NCBI GenBank assembly: GCA_021372245.1
Contig: JAJFUV010000122.1
Span: forward strand, 1-49,016
Origin: Terriglobales bacterium
Lineage (GTDB): Bacteria; Acidobacteriota; Terriglobia; Bryobacterales; Bryobacteraceae
Direction: 5' to 3'
DNA length: 49,016 nucleotides
Part shown: positions 7,759 through 15,671 of the stretch, piece after piece
Numbering within the stretch: position 1 is the first letter of the stretch
How the letters are laid out: each line of letters begins with the position of its first letter
Program-made: the position numbers and the translations under genes
The notes under the pieces: model-generated
What the model was told of the DNA's origin: nothing
What the model saw: the letters and a program-made list of their open reading frames with translations, nothing else
Databases searched by the model: none

Positions 7759-8651
7759 CGGCAGGCCGCTTGAAAACGCGGCGCTGGCAAGCGGAACTCG
7801 CGCTTGTGCTCATTGCGCTGATCTGGGGTTCGACATTCGTCGTGGTCAAGCAGGCCCTGGAGAGCGTCAGCACGCTGTTGTTTCTCGCCCTGCGGTTCGG
7901 GCTCGCTTCGGTGGCGCTGCTCGTCGCGTTCCGGCGCCTGCGCCCCGCGCTTTTCGAACAAAAGCGGCTGCTCGCGGGCGGTGTTCTCGCCGGAGTCTGC
8001 CTGTTTGGCGGATACGTTTTTCAGACGGTGGGATTGCGTTCGACCACTCCCTCCAAATCGGCCTTCATAACCGGCCTTTCGGTGGTGCTGGTACCTTTGC
8101 TGAGTTCGCTCGTCTATAGAAATGCCCCCCAAGTGGACGAGTTGCTGGGGGTGCTGCTGGCGGCCTTCGGGTTGGCGTTGATGACCCTGAATGAAGAGAG
8201 CTTAACTATTTCCTCCGGCGATGCCCTGACGGTGCTCAGCGCCTTCGGATTCGCGATTCACATTATGGTCCTGGGGCACTACACGCGCGCGGGGGGGTTC
8301 GAAGCGCTCAGCGTGATCCAGATCGCGACTTGCGCCCTGATTTCGCTGAGCACCTTCTGGTGGGTGGAAACCCCCTATGTCGCCTGGAGTCCCAGTTTGC
8401 TGGCGGCCCTGGCCATAACCGGCCTGCTGGCTACGGCGCTTGCCTTCACCGTGATGACGTGGGCACAGCAGCACACAACGGCAACGCGCACCGCGCTATT
8501 CTTAGTTTTGGAGCCGGTTTTCGCGGCGCTCACCTCGTTCGTTGTGGAGGGGGAGGTATTCACCCCGCGGGGCGGAGTGGGCGCGGCATTGATTCTGGCG
8601 GGCATCGTAATGGTCGACTTGAAACCATTCAGCCGCCCTTCGCATCCATGA
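7755..8651 (+). CDS. EamA/DMT family transporter
   Basis: 298 residues from ATG 7755, which overlaps the preceding stop codon. About ten hydrophobic helices in two repeated halves give the EamA (drug/metabolite transporter) architecture. The first helix has the family pattern ALIWGSTFVVVKQALE, followed by an RFGLASVALL helix, and the repeat ends with LFLVLEPVFAALTSFVVEGE. Members export amino acids, nucleotides or other metabolites across the inner membrane. Coupling to the M20 peptidase suggests export of an amino acid or peptide product, which is inference. A hairpin covers its stop codon (8642-8661). Confidence 0.85.
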   Translation: MTAGRLKTRRWQAELALVLIALIWGSTFVVVKQALESVSTLLFLALRFGLASVALLVAFRRLRPALFEQKRLLAGGVLAGVCLFGGYVFQTVGLRSTTPSKSAFITGLSVVLVPLLSSLVYRNAPQVDELLGVLLAAFGLALMTLNEESLTISSGDALTVLSAFGFAIHIMVLGHYTRAGGFEALSVIQIATCALISLSTFWWVETPYVAWSPSLLAALAITGLLATALAFTVMTWAQQHTTATRTALFLVLEPVFAALTSFVVEGEVFTPRGGVGAALILAGIVMVDLKPFSRPSHP

Positions 8652-8661
8652 GTATGGATGC
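8642..8661. repeat. Perfect inverted repeat at the end of the EamA gene
   Basis: GCATCCAT (8642-8649) and ATGGATGC (8654-8661) form an 8-bp perfect stem with a GAGT loop. The stop codon of the EamA gene lies inside it. No T run follows, so it is not a standard terminator. It lies 18 bases before a TATAAT hexamer upstream of the HtrA gene and could be an operator or an mRNA 3'-end structure. Confidence 0.45.
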
Positions 8662-8679
8662 TCGAAAGGCTGCGTCTCT

Positions 8680-8685
8680 TATAAT
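8680..8685 (+). promoter_or_regulatory. Candidate -10 element (TATAAT) for the HtrA gene
   Basis: A consensus TATAAT lies 39 bases before the HtrA start codon, and GGAGG (8709-8713) supplies the ribosome-binding site. The best upstream hexamer, TGGATG at 8655-8660, is 19 bases away and weak. No sigma-E-type motif is visible. Confidence 0.4.
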
Positions 8686-8724
8686 GATTAGAGAAAGCGG
8701 CGACACTCGGAGGTTTTCTTCGCA

Positions 8725-10317
8725 ATGAAATTTCTACGATCCATGACCAACCGGAGACTTGCCACAATCGGCGGCCTCGTTCTCGTGCTAGGGGTCGGCA
8801 TCCTGATCGGCACGCTCATCAACACGGGAGTTAACGCGGCCCGCTCGCAAAGCCAGAACGCCGCGCCCGACGCCACGCCGCTGGTAATTCCAAGCCCCGT
8901 GCAGCTATCGAGCGAGTTCAGCAAGTTGGCGAGGCAACTGGAACCTGCGGTCGTGAATATCACTTCGTCCTATGAACCCAAGGGAGAACGATCCGCGCTG
9001 CCACGGCGGCGTCAGCAGTCGCCGTCGGACGAAGAAGGAGACGACGACGGCATGGATCTGTTCCGGCGCTTCTTCGGCCAGCAGGGTCCCGGCTTTCAGA
9101 TTCCGCGTCAGCGGCCCGCGGCTACCGGTTCGGGCGTGATCGTGGACCCAAAGGGGTACATCATCACGAATAACCATGTCGTGGACGAAGCAGAGTCGAT
9201 CAAGGTTCGCTTGCACGGCGACAATACCGACTACAAGGCTAAGTTGATCGGCACCGATCCCGCTACGGACCTCGCGGTGATCAAGATTGACGCCGGCAAG
9301 GCTATGCAGTTCGCGAAGATTGGCAACTCCGACGCCGTACAGGTGGGCGATTGGGCCGTTGCCATCGGTTCTCCGTTCGGACTGGAAGCTACGGTGACGG
9401 CCGGTATCATCAGCGCCACCGGGCGCGACCAGATAGGCGGCCAGTTCCAACGCTTCCTGCAGACCGACGCGGCCATCAATCCAGGCAATAGCGGCGGTCC
9501 GCTTATCAACGTCCGCGGCGAGGTGATCGGCATCAACACCATGATCGCCACGGCCTCGGGAGGTTCGCAGGGAGTGGGCTTTGCGCTGCCGATCAATATG
9601 GCCGTCAAGGTCTACAACCAGATTATCCGCGGAGGGAAGGTCACGCGCGGCAGCATCGGCGTCCGTTTCCCTGCTCAAGATCGGCCCGAGTTGCTGAAGA
9701 GTTTTGGAGTCAAGCAGGGCGTCCCGGTTTCGGAAGTGACGCCGGATGGTCCCGCGGCCAAGGCTGGCCTCAAGGTGGAAGACATCATCCTGGCCATGGA
9801 TGGTAAGCCAATCCGGGACGGCAACGAACTGGTGGAGCGAGTGGCCGAGTCGCCGGTCGGTTCGACGGTGGTTCTCTCCGTGGACCGCGGCGGCAAGAAG
9901 ATGGACTTCAAGGTCACCATCGCGGACCGCGCCAAGTTGTTCCCCGATGAAGCAGGTACTTCACGCCGGGGTGGCGAGCCTGAATCCGGAGAGGCTCAGC
10001 AGGCCAAGTTCGGCATCTCGATCCGGGAGTTCACCCAGAGCGAGAAGGACCAGTCCAACTTCAAGGACACACACGGCGTAGTGATCACCAATGTCGATCA
10101 GGGTTCGTTCGCCAGCGAGATCGGGCTGCAACCCCGCGACGTCATCGTTTCGATCAACCGCCAGCCGGTCAGTTCGGTGAATGATGTGAAGCGCATACAA
10201 GCGACGATCAAGCCCGGCGACGCGGTGGCCTTCCGCGTGATGCGCGCGGACCGGCGCCAGCGCCCCGTCGAATGGATCAGCCTGTTCCTGGCCGGTACAC
10301 TGCCAGCCAACGAGTAA
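8725..10317 (+). CDS. htrA: Do/HtrA family periplasmic serine protease
   Basis: 530 residues, slightly longer than E. coli DegP. A signal-anchor helix lies at about residues 13-35 (IGGLVLVLGVGILIGTLI). An acidic, Arg/Gln-rich linker precedes the trypsin-like domain, whose triad is His151 (TNNHVVD), Asp182 (TDLAVI) and Ser256 (GNSGGP). Two PDZ domains follow, at about 315-415 and 430-520, so it has the DegP/DegQ plan. It degrades or refolds damaged envelope proteins. GGAGG lies 11 bases before ATG. The gene stands alone between a TATAAT-type promoter and a hairpin at 10330-10360. Confidence 0.93.
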   Translation: MKFLRSMTNRRLATIGGLVLVLGVGILIGTLINTGVNAARSQSQNAAPDATPLVIPSPVQLSSEFSKLARQLEPAVVNITSSYEPKGERSALPRRRQQSPSDEEGDDDGMDLFRRFFGQQGPGFQIPRQRPAATGSGVIVDPKGYIITNNHVVDEAESIKVRLHGDNTDYKAKLIGTDPATDLAVIKIDAGKAMQFAKIGNSDAVQVGDWAVAIGSPFGLEATVTAGIISATGRDQIGGQFQRFLQTDAAINPGNSGGPLINVRGEVIGINTMIATASGGSQGVGFALPINMAVKVYNQIIRGGKVTRGSIGVRFPAQDRPELLKSFGVKQGVPVSEVTPDGPAAKAGLKVEDIILAMDGKPIRDGNELVERVAESPVGSTVVLSVDRGGKKMDFKVTIADRAKLFPDEAGTSRRGGEPESGEAQQAKFGISIREFTQSEKDQSNFKDTHGVVITNVDQGSFASEIGLQPRDVIVSINRQPVSSVNDVKRIQATIKPGDAVAFRVMRADRRQRPVEWISLFLAGTLPANE

Positions 10318-10329
10318 CAAACCGAACAT

Positions 10330-10360
10330 GGGAGGGGAGGAGCGAATAGCTTCCCCTCCC
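10330..10360 (+). terminator. Possible terminator after the HtrA gene
   Basis: GGGAGGGGA (10330-10338) pairs perfectly with TCCCCTCCC (10352-10360) 12 bases after the HtrA stop. The tail is TCCCCGTTTG rather than a T run, so termination efficiency is uncertain. Confidence 0.5.
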
Positions 10361-10383
10361 TCCCCGTTTGCTAGACTCATATT

Positions 10384-10917
10384 TTGCGTTCCTTCATATC
10401 TATCCTGATCGCCGCATTCATGGCGATAGGACCGTTCACGGTCCCGTCGAACGCGGCCCCCACCCATTCGGTCAGGAAGAAGTCTGCGTCGAAACCGACC
10501 TCCAAGAAGCGGACATCGAAGAAACAGACCTCGAAGAAAGAAACGGCCGGAAAACAAACCTCAAGACACAAGAAGAAAGGCGCGAAGCCGACGGATAAGC
10601 GGCGCGCTTCTTCGTCCAGGGAGCGATCGAGCCGGCGGATGTCGCAGCGATCCCCCACGCCCGAGCGGTACAAGGAGATACAGCAAGCGCTCATGCAGCG
10701 TGGCTATCTCGCGGGCGTTGCCACGGGTGTCTGGGACACCAGTTCGATGGACGCCATGAAGCGTTTTCAGAAGGATCAGAACCTGCCCCTGACAGGCAAG
10801 CCCAGCGGGCTCGCCCTGATTGCCTTGGGCCTGGGGCCCAAGCGTGAACCTGATTCGCAGAACGGCCAGTTCCGGCCGGGAGTGCCGCCAAAAGCTGATT
10901 CGAGGACACAGCCATGA
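10384..10917 (+). CDS. Exported peptidoglycan-binding domain protein
   Basis: 177 residues if TTG 10384 is the start. That start gives a signal peptide ([20 protein letters not shown]...NAA); the next ATG, at 10420, would destroy it. After the signal comes a very basic linker of Thr-Ser-Lys-Lys repeats (residues about 30-80), well suited to bind anionic cell-wall polymers. The C-terminal part, residues about 93-135, is a peptidoglycan-binding type 1 domain: [30 protein letters not shown] and [14 protein letters not shown]. No catalytic domain is attached. The stop overlaps the ATG of alanine dehydrogenase (ATGA), which couples a wall-binding protein to an alanine-metabolising enzyme. Confidence 0.75.
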   Translation: MRSFISILIAAFMAIGPFTVPSNAAPTHSVRKKSASKPTSKKRTSKKQTSKKETAGKQTSRHKKKGAKPTDKRRASSSRERSSRRMSQRSPTPERYKEIQQALMQRGYLAGVATGVWDTSSMDAMKRFQKDQNLPLTGKPSGLALIALGLGPKREPDSQNGQFRPGVPPKADSRTQP

Positions 10918-12026
10918 TCGTCGGCATACCTAAGGAAGTGAAAGATCACGAGACCAGGGTGGGCCTGGTGCCAAGCGGTGTGATGGCTCTGTGCGAGGCC
11001 GGTCACGAAGTCCTGGTTCAGGCCGGAGCCGGCGATGGGAGCTCCCTCTCCGATCAGGATTACGTGGCCGCCGGGGCGCGCATCGTAGCGGGTGCGTCAG
11101 AAACCTGGGCGGACGCGGACCTGGTGGTAAAGGTGAAGGAACCGCAACCCTCCGAATACGAGCTGATGCGGCCCGGATTGACGCTTTTCACATACTTGCA
11201 CCTCGCGCCGGTGCCGGAACTGACCGACTGTCTTGTTCGAAACAAGGTAGCCGGAGTGGCATACGAGACCATGCGCGAGGCCGATGGATCGCTGCCGCTG
11301 CTGACTCCCATGAGTGAGGTGGCCGGCAGGATGGCGATCCAGGTGGGCGCGCAGTACCTGATGGCGCCAAACGGAGGACGCGGCTTGCTGATCGGCGGGG
11401 TGCCGGGAGTGGCTCCGGCGAACGTCGTGATCGTCGGCGGCGGCGTGGCGGGCCACAACGCCGCGAAGGTCGCATGCGGAATGGGCGCGCACGTTACGAT
11501 CATCGACAAGAACCTGGACCGCCTGCGCGAACTTGACGATATCTTCAACAGCCAGGTGGTGACGCTGGCTTCCAACGCCTGGACGATCCGCGAGTCGGTC
11601 GAACAGGCGGACCTGGTGGTGGGTGCAGTACTCATTCCGGGCGCGTCGGCTCCGCGGCTGATTACACGCGAACTGATCTCGAAAATGAAGCGCGGCGCGG
11701 TGGTCGTGGACATCGCCATCGATCAGGGCGGATGCCTGGAGACCTCGCACCCGACCACGCACACCGATCCGGTCTTCCTGGTGGATGGGGTTCTGCACTA
11801 CTGCGTCTCGAACATGCCGGCCGCTGTGCCGCACACTTCGACCTTCGCGCTGACCAACGCCACATTCCCCTATCTGCTCCAGCTTGCCAATTACGGCCTG
11901 GAACGCGCGGCCCAGGAGAACCCGGCCATTGCCGGAGGCGTGAACACGTACCAGGGACACATCACCTGTGCGGCGGTCGCCGAGTCGCAGAACAAAGATT
12001 GGCGAGATCTGGATTCTCTGCTGTAA
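10914..12026 (+). CDS. ald: Alanine dehydrogenase
   Basis: 370 residues, the typical length. It catalyses reversible NAD-dependent deamination of L-alanine to pyruvate and ammonia in the cytoplasm. Key residues sit at the family positions: Arg15 in HETRVGLVP, Lys75 in VKVKEP, His96 in TYLHLAP, the Rossmann motif [16 protein letters not shown], and [12 protein letters not shown] with the catalytic aspartate. The C-terminal [21 protein letters not shown] is the usual family ending. The ATG overlaps the upstream stop codon. Alanine dehydrogenase supplies alanine for peptidoglycan or allows alanine use as nitrogen and carbon source. Confidence 0.96.
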   Translation: MIVGIPKEVKDHETRVGLVPSGVMALCEAGHEVLVQAGAGDGSSLSDQDYVAAGARIVAGASETWADADLVVKVKEPQPSEYELMRPGLTLFTYLHLAPVPELTDCLVRNKVAGVAYETMREADGSLPLLTPMSEVAGRMAIQVGAQYLMAPNGGRGLLIGGVPGVAPANVVIVGGGVAGHNAAKVACGMGAHVTIIDKNLDRLRELDDIFNSQVVTLASNAWTIRESVEQADLVVGAVLIPGASAPRLITRELISKMKRGAVVVDIAIDQGGCLETSHPTTHTDPVFLVDGVLHYCVSNMPAAVPHTSTFALTNATFPYLLQLANYGLERAAQENPAIAGGVNTYQGHITCAAVAESQNKDWRDLDSLL

Positions 12027-12127
12027 GGCCGGCGCGCTGTGGATTTCCAGCGCCGCATGTTGTGCGTGAAGACGAATAGCTGCGTGTAAGATAGTAAATT
12101 AGGCACCTATTCAGTCTCGAGCCGGTC

Positions 12128-12994
12128 ATGCCGAATCTTACGCCGCTAACATCCGCGTTCGAAAAGCTCACCATCACGGCCGCGATCGACATTCTGATCG
12201 TTGCCGTCCTGCTCTACCAGCTCATCATGATCATTCGCGGACGCCGGGCCGCGCATGTTCTAGCGGGCCTGGGCGTGCTGGTGCTCGCCTATCTCGTATC
12301 GATGTGGATGGGCCTGGAACTGCTGCGGGCGATCCTCAGCAATCTGGCGACGTACGCCGGCTTCGCGGTGGTGGTGCTGTTTCAGTCGGAGATCCGGCGC
12401 ATGCTGGCGCGCATCGGGCGGCGGGGCTTCTTCAGTGTGCGAACGCGCTTGCAGAGCCGGGAATCCACCGACGACATCCTGTTAGCTCTGGGGCGCTTGG
12501 CGGAGAGGAAAGTCGGCGGGTTGATCGTGCTGGAGCGGGACATTGGACTGCGCACGTTTATCGAGAGCGGGGTTTTGATCGACGCTGCACAGTCGCGCGA
12601 CTTGCTGCTCACTATCTTCGAGCCGGGCACCGCACTCCACGACGGCGCCGTGATCGTGCAAGGAGACCGCATTGCGGCGGCGGCCTGCTTCCTGCCGCTG
12701 AGCATGAATCCTTCTCTCTCGCGCAAACTCGGCACACGGCATCGCGCGGCTATCGGTGTAACAGAGGAGACCGACTGCCTCTCGCTGGTGGTCAGCGAGG
12801 AGACCGGCCGGATTTCGGTCGCCGCTTTCGGCGAAATCGAGATGGACGTCAGCCTGAAGCGCGCCGGCGAACGTATCATGGAACACTTCGGCCGGCGCTG
12901 GCCCGCCATGTCTCACGGAAGCGGCGATCATAAATCGGCTTCCACCGGGCGGGACACGCAATCCGAAGAGGAATGGCGGGAGGCGCAGGAATGA
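12128..12994 (+). CDS. cdaA: Diadenylate cyclase CdaA
   Basis: 288 residues. Three membrane helices lie at about 17-36, 42-62 and 68-88, then the DisA_N diadenylate cyclase domain. Catalytic motifs are intact: DGA with Asp172 (LHDGAVIV) and RHR at 204-206 (GTRHRAAIGVTEE). It joins two ATP into c-di-AMP, a second messenger for osmolyte and wall homeostasis. Its stop overlaps the cdaR start (ATGA), and glmM follows: this is the classical cdaA-cdaR-glmM operon, in which CdaR and GlmM both modulate CdaA. The C-terminal 25 residues are polar and probably disordered. Confidence 0.95.
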   Translation: MPNLTPLTSAFEKLTITAAIDILIVAVLLYQLIMIIRGRRAAHVLAGLGVLVLAYLVSMWMGLELLRAILSNLATYAGFAVVVLFQSEIRRMLARIGRRGFFSVRTRLQSRESTDDILLALGRLAERKVGGLIVLERDIGLRTFIESGVLIDAAQSRDLLLTIFEPGTALHDGAVIVQGDRIAAAACFLPLSMNPSLSRKLGTRHRAAIGVTEETDCLSLVVSEETGRISVAAFGEIEMDVSLKRAGERIMEHFGRRWPAMSHGSGDHKSASTGRDTQSEEEWREAQE

Positions 12995-13689
12995 AGTTCC
13001 GCAGCGTCTTCAAGAATCTGGGCTGGAAGCTCCTCTCGCTGGTGCTGGCTTGCGGGCTGTGGCTGGCCATCGTGGGCGAACCGGAGATGGCGTCGTCGAT
13101 CTCGGTGCCCATCGAGTACATCAATATTCCAGAGGATTACGAGATCAGTTCGGACATTCCCGAGCGCGTTCATCTCGAGGTGCAAGGTCCGAGTATCCGC
13201 CTGCGACAAATGAACCTGAGCGGCACAGCCGTGGTTCTCGACCTGGCCAGCATCAGCAAGTCGGGTGAGCGAACCTTTACGATCGACCAGCGCAATATGC
13301 GCCTGCCAAGCGGCGTGCGGCTCGTGCGTGCTGTGCCCTCCCAGTTGCGCGTTCGCTTCGATCGGCGAGCCTCCCGGGAAGTGCCCGTGCAAATCCGGTT
13401 CGCCGGCGCGCCACCTGAAGGCTACCGGGTTGCGCGTGCCGAGGCCCATCCGGGAACCCTGAAAGTGGTTGGTCCGGAGGGCCGCCTGCGCCGCGTCGAC
13501 TTCGCCGAAACCGACGCCGTCGATCTCGCCACCGTGTTGAGCACCAGCGAATTCCACGTGCACGCATTCGTGGACGATCCGCATGTGCGTTTCGAGGGTT
13601 CCCCGCGCGTCACCGTCAAGGTGATTGTCGAACGAATTTTCCAATCGAAGGAACAACTACCGCGTGGCAAGAAAACTGTTCGGGACTGA
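12991..13689 (+). CDS. cdaR: YbbR-domain protein, CdaA regulator
   Basis: 232 residues from ATG 12991, which overlaps the cdaA stop and is preceded by GGGAGG. An earlier in-frame ATG at 12973 is less likely. One N-terminal membrane helix (residues about 8-28, LGWKLLSLVLACGLWLAIVG) anchors two or three YbbR beta domains outside the cytoplasm: ISVPIEYINIPEDYEISSDIP with VHLEVQGP, then VPVQIRFAGAPPEGYRVARAE with LKVVGPEG. Firmicute CdaR has four YbbR repeats, so this is a short form. It binds and modulates CdaA. The 3' end overlaps the glmM start by 26 bases. Confidence 0.88.
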   Translation: MKFRSVFKNLGWKLLSLVLACGLWLAIVGEPEMASSISVPIEYINIPEDYEISSDIPERVHLEVQGPSIRLRQMNLSGTAVVLDLASISKSGERTFTIDQRNMRLPSGVRLVRAVPSQLRVRFDRRASREVPVQIRFAGAPPEGYRVARAEAHPGTLKVVGPEGRLRRVDFAETDAVDLATVLSTSEFHVHAFVDDPHVRFEGSPRVTVKVIVERIFQSKEQLPRGKKTVRD

Positions 13690-15013
13690 CGGTATCCGGG
13701 GCGTAGCCGGAAGGTATCCCCTGGATGCGGTAACGGTAAATGCAGTAGGGATCGCGCTGGGTGAATGGGCCAAAGAGCACGAATCGCCCGCCCAAGTCCT
13801 GATCGGGATGGATACGCGCGAGTCCGGACCCGCGTTGGCCGCCGAAGTGGCGGGCGGCCTGGCGCGCTCCGGAGTGGAGGCACGTTTGGCCGGTGTGACT
13901 ACCACACCCGGCATCGCCTGGCTCACACGCACCGGACCCTTTGTCGCGGGGGTGATGATCTCGGCGTCGCACAACCCGTATCGCGATAACGGCATCAAGG
14001 TCTTCGATCACTCCGGCTACAAGCTGCCAGACGAGACCGAACTCTCCCTTGAACACCGCATCTTCTCAATCCTTGCGAAAGACCTCCACCCGCGTGCCAC
14101 CGAACCGCACCTTGACGAATCGCTCGAAGAGGCCTATCTGAGGTTTCTCAGCTCGGTATGCAAGACGCGGCTTGATGGTCTCGATTTAGTGGTGGATGCG
14201 GCAAACGGGAGCGCCTCACGCCTGGCTCCGCGCTTGTTCGAAGGTCTCGGCGCTCGAGTGCGCACGATAAGCGGTTCTCCCGACGGACGCAACATCAATT
14301 TGAACTGCGGGTCCCTGCACCTGGAAGCGCTGCGCAGCGCCGTGGTGGAACGTGGCGCGATGCTGGGCGTGGCCTTCGACGGCGATGCCGACCGGGCCAT
14401 GTTCGTTACGGGCTCGGGCCGCATCGTCGATGGCGACGGCGTCCTGTTCTTGGCGGCCCGCGAGCTGCACGCTTCCGGCAAGCTGGTCAAACCCGGCGCG
14501 GAACCCGCGGTGGTGGCCACGGTGATGTCCAACATCGGCCTGGAAGTGGCGCTGAAATCTCTCGGCATCGGCCTGCTGCGTTCCGCGGTGGGAGACCGTT
14601 ACGTGCTCGAACAGATGCTGGAGTCGCAGATCAGGCTCGGCGGCGAACAGTCCGGACACATCATTTTCCTGGAGCACGCGACCACCGGCGACGGGCTGCT
14701 GACAGCCCTGCGCGTGTTTGAGATCGGCGCCGCGAATCGCTGGGACCTGGACGTGTTGCTTGCGGACTTTAAGACCTACCCACAGGTACTGATGAACGTG
14801 CGCGTCAAGGAGAAGAGGCCGTTCGATGAGTTGCCGCGCGTAGTGAGCGCCATCCAGCGGGCCGAGCACGCACTCGGCGCTCATGGCCGCGTCCTGGTGC
14901 GCTACTCCGGTACCGAGCCGCTTGCCCGCGTCATGATAGAAGGCCCCGAGCAAGATTTGGTCGATTCGCTTGCCGGACGCATTGCGGAGGCCATCCGCTC
15001 GGAGTTAACGTAG
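13664..15013 (+). CDS. glmM: Phosphoglucosamine mutase
   Basis: 449 residues from GTG 13664 (VARKLFGTDGIRG). This start puts the phosphoserine at Ser102 in MISASHNP, the same number as in E. coli GlmM, and GAAGGA lies upstream. It interconverts glucosamine 6-phosphate and glucosamine 1-phosphate for UDP-GlcNAc. Other motifs: the magnesium loop AFDGDADRAMFV, GGEQSGHIIF in the sugar-binding region and RYSGTEPLARVMIEG in the phosphate-binding domain. It overlaps cdaR by 26 bases; in other bacteria GlmM binds and restrains CdaA, so the operon joins wall precursor supply to c-di-AMP. Confidence 0.96.
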   Translation: MARKLFGTDGIRGVAGRYPLDAVTVNAVGIALGEWAKEHESPAQVLIGMDTRESGPALAAEVAGGLARSGVEARLAGVTTTPGIAWLTRTGPFVAGVMISASHNPYRDNGIKVFDHSGYKLPDETELSLEHRIFSILAKDLHPRATEPHLDESLEEAYLRFLSSVCKTRLDGLDLVVDAANGSASRLAPRLFEGLGARVRTISGSPDGRNINLNCGSLHLEALRSAVVERGAMLGVAFDGDADRAMFVTGSGRIVDGDGVLFLAARELHASGKLVKPGAEPAVVATVMSNIGLEVALKSLGIGLLRSAVGDRYVLEQMLESQIRLGGEQSGHIIFLEHATTGDGLLTALRVFEIGAANRWDLDVLLADFKTYPQVLMNVRVKEKRPFDELPRVVSAIQRAEHALGAHGRVLVRYSGTEPLARVMIEGPEQDLVDSLAGRIAEAIRSELT

Positions 15014-15037
15014 TTCTTTCCGAAGGAGGAATGAAGG

Positions 15038-15670
15038 ATGTTTCGTAGAACGATTCTTGTGCTGTCGCTGGCAGGTCTCGCCTGCGCGCAGACCGCGAAG
15101 CCGAAACTGCCAGGCGAAGACTGGGTTTCGCTTTTCAACGGAAAGGACCTGAGCGGCTGGACCAAGATCGGCAACGAGGAGTGGTTGGTTCAGGACGGCA
15201 TCATTCATGGCAAGGCGATCACGCGCGAATACGGCTATCTGCAGACCGACAAGGCGTACAAGGACTTTCAGCTTTCGTTGAAATTCAGGTGCGTGGGCGA
15301 CGGCAACAGCGGCGTCTTCTTCCACGTCGCCTTCAAGCCCGGCACCGCCGACGTTTCCAGCGGCATGCAGTTCGAAGTGGATTGCGCCATCAATCGCCAT
15401 ACCGGAGGCGTTTACGACAACAAGCGCGCCTGGATCGTGTGGCCCTCGCCTGAAAACGAAACCGTGGTCCGGCAAGGCGATTGGAACGAGTATCTGCTGA
15501 AAGTGGACGGTAACCGCTACGTGGCGCGCCTGAACGGTGTGCAGGTTCTGGACTTCACAGACCCGAAGCCCAACGCGCTGGACGGCCCCATCGCGCTGCA
15601 ACTGCACTCGGGCGGCCGCGGTGACATGATGTTCAAAGACATCCTCGTCCGCGACCTAAGTAAGCGCTGA
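15038..15670 (+). CDS. Secreted DUF1080 (3-keto-disaccharide hydrolase-type) protein
   Basis: 210 residues: a signal peptide (MFRRTILVLSLAGLACAQ) then a single DUF1080 domain with its hallmarks WVSLFNGKDLSGWTKIG, EWLVQDGIIHG, GNSGVFFHV, MQFEVDCAIN, GDWNEYLLKVDGNRYVARLNGV and GPIALQLHSGG. The fold is a concanavalin-like beta sandwich; characterised members cleave 3-keto-glycosides. A strong ribosome site AAGGAGG lies just before ATG. Its stop is one base from that of the convergent GH63-like gene. No oxidoreductase that would make a 3-keto sugar is next to it. Confidence 0.88.
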   Translation: MFRRTILVLSLAGLACAQTAKPKLPGEDWVSLFNGKDLSGWTKIGNEEWLVQDGIIHGKAITREYGYLQTDKAYKDFQLSLKFRCVGDGNSGVFFHVAFKPGTADVSSGMQFEVDCAINRHTGGVYDNKRAWIVWPSPENETVVRQGDWNEYLLKVDGNRYVARLNGVQVLDFTDPKPNALDGPIALQLHSGGRGDMMFKDILVRDLSKR

Positions 15671-15671
15671 C

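Noticed and set aside
8655..8724. Sigma-E-type promoter for htrA
   Set aside because: No GGAACTT or TCTGA-like elements at suitable spacing; only a TATAAT hexamer is seen.
10500..10560. Tandem DNA repeat in the Lys-rich linker
   Set aside because: The amino-acid pattern TSKK repeats, but codons vary and the stretch is short; it is better described as a low-complexity linker.
12031..12056. Possible terminator after ald
   Set aside because: The stem has only about six pairs with a bulge and no T run follows.
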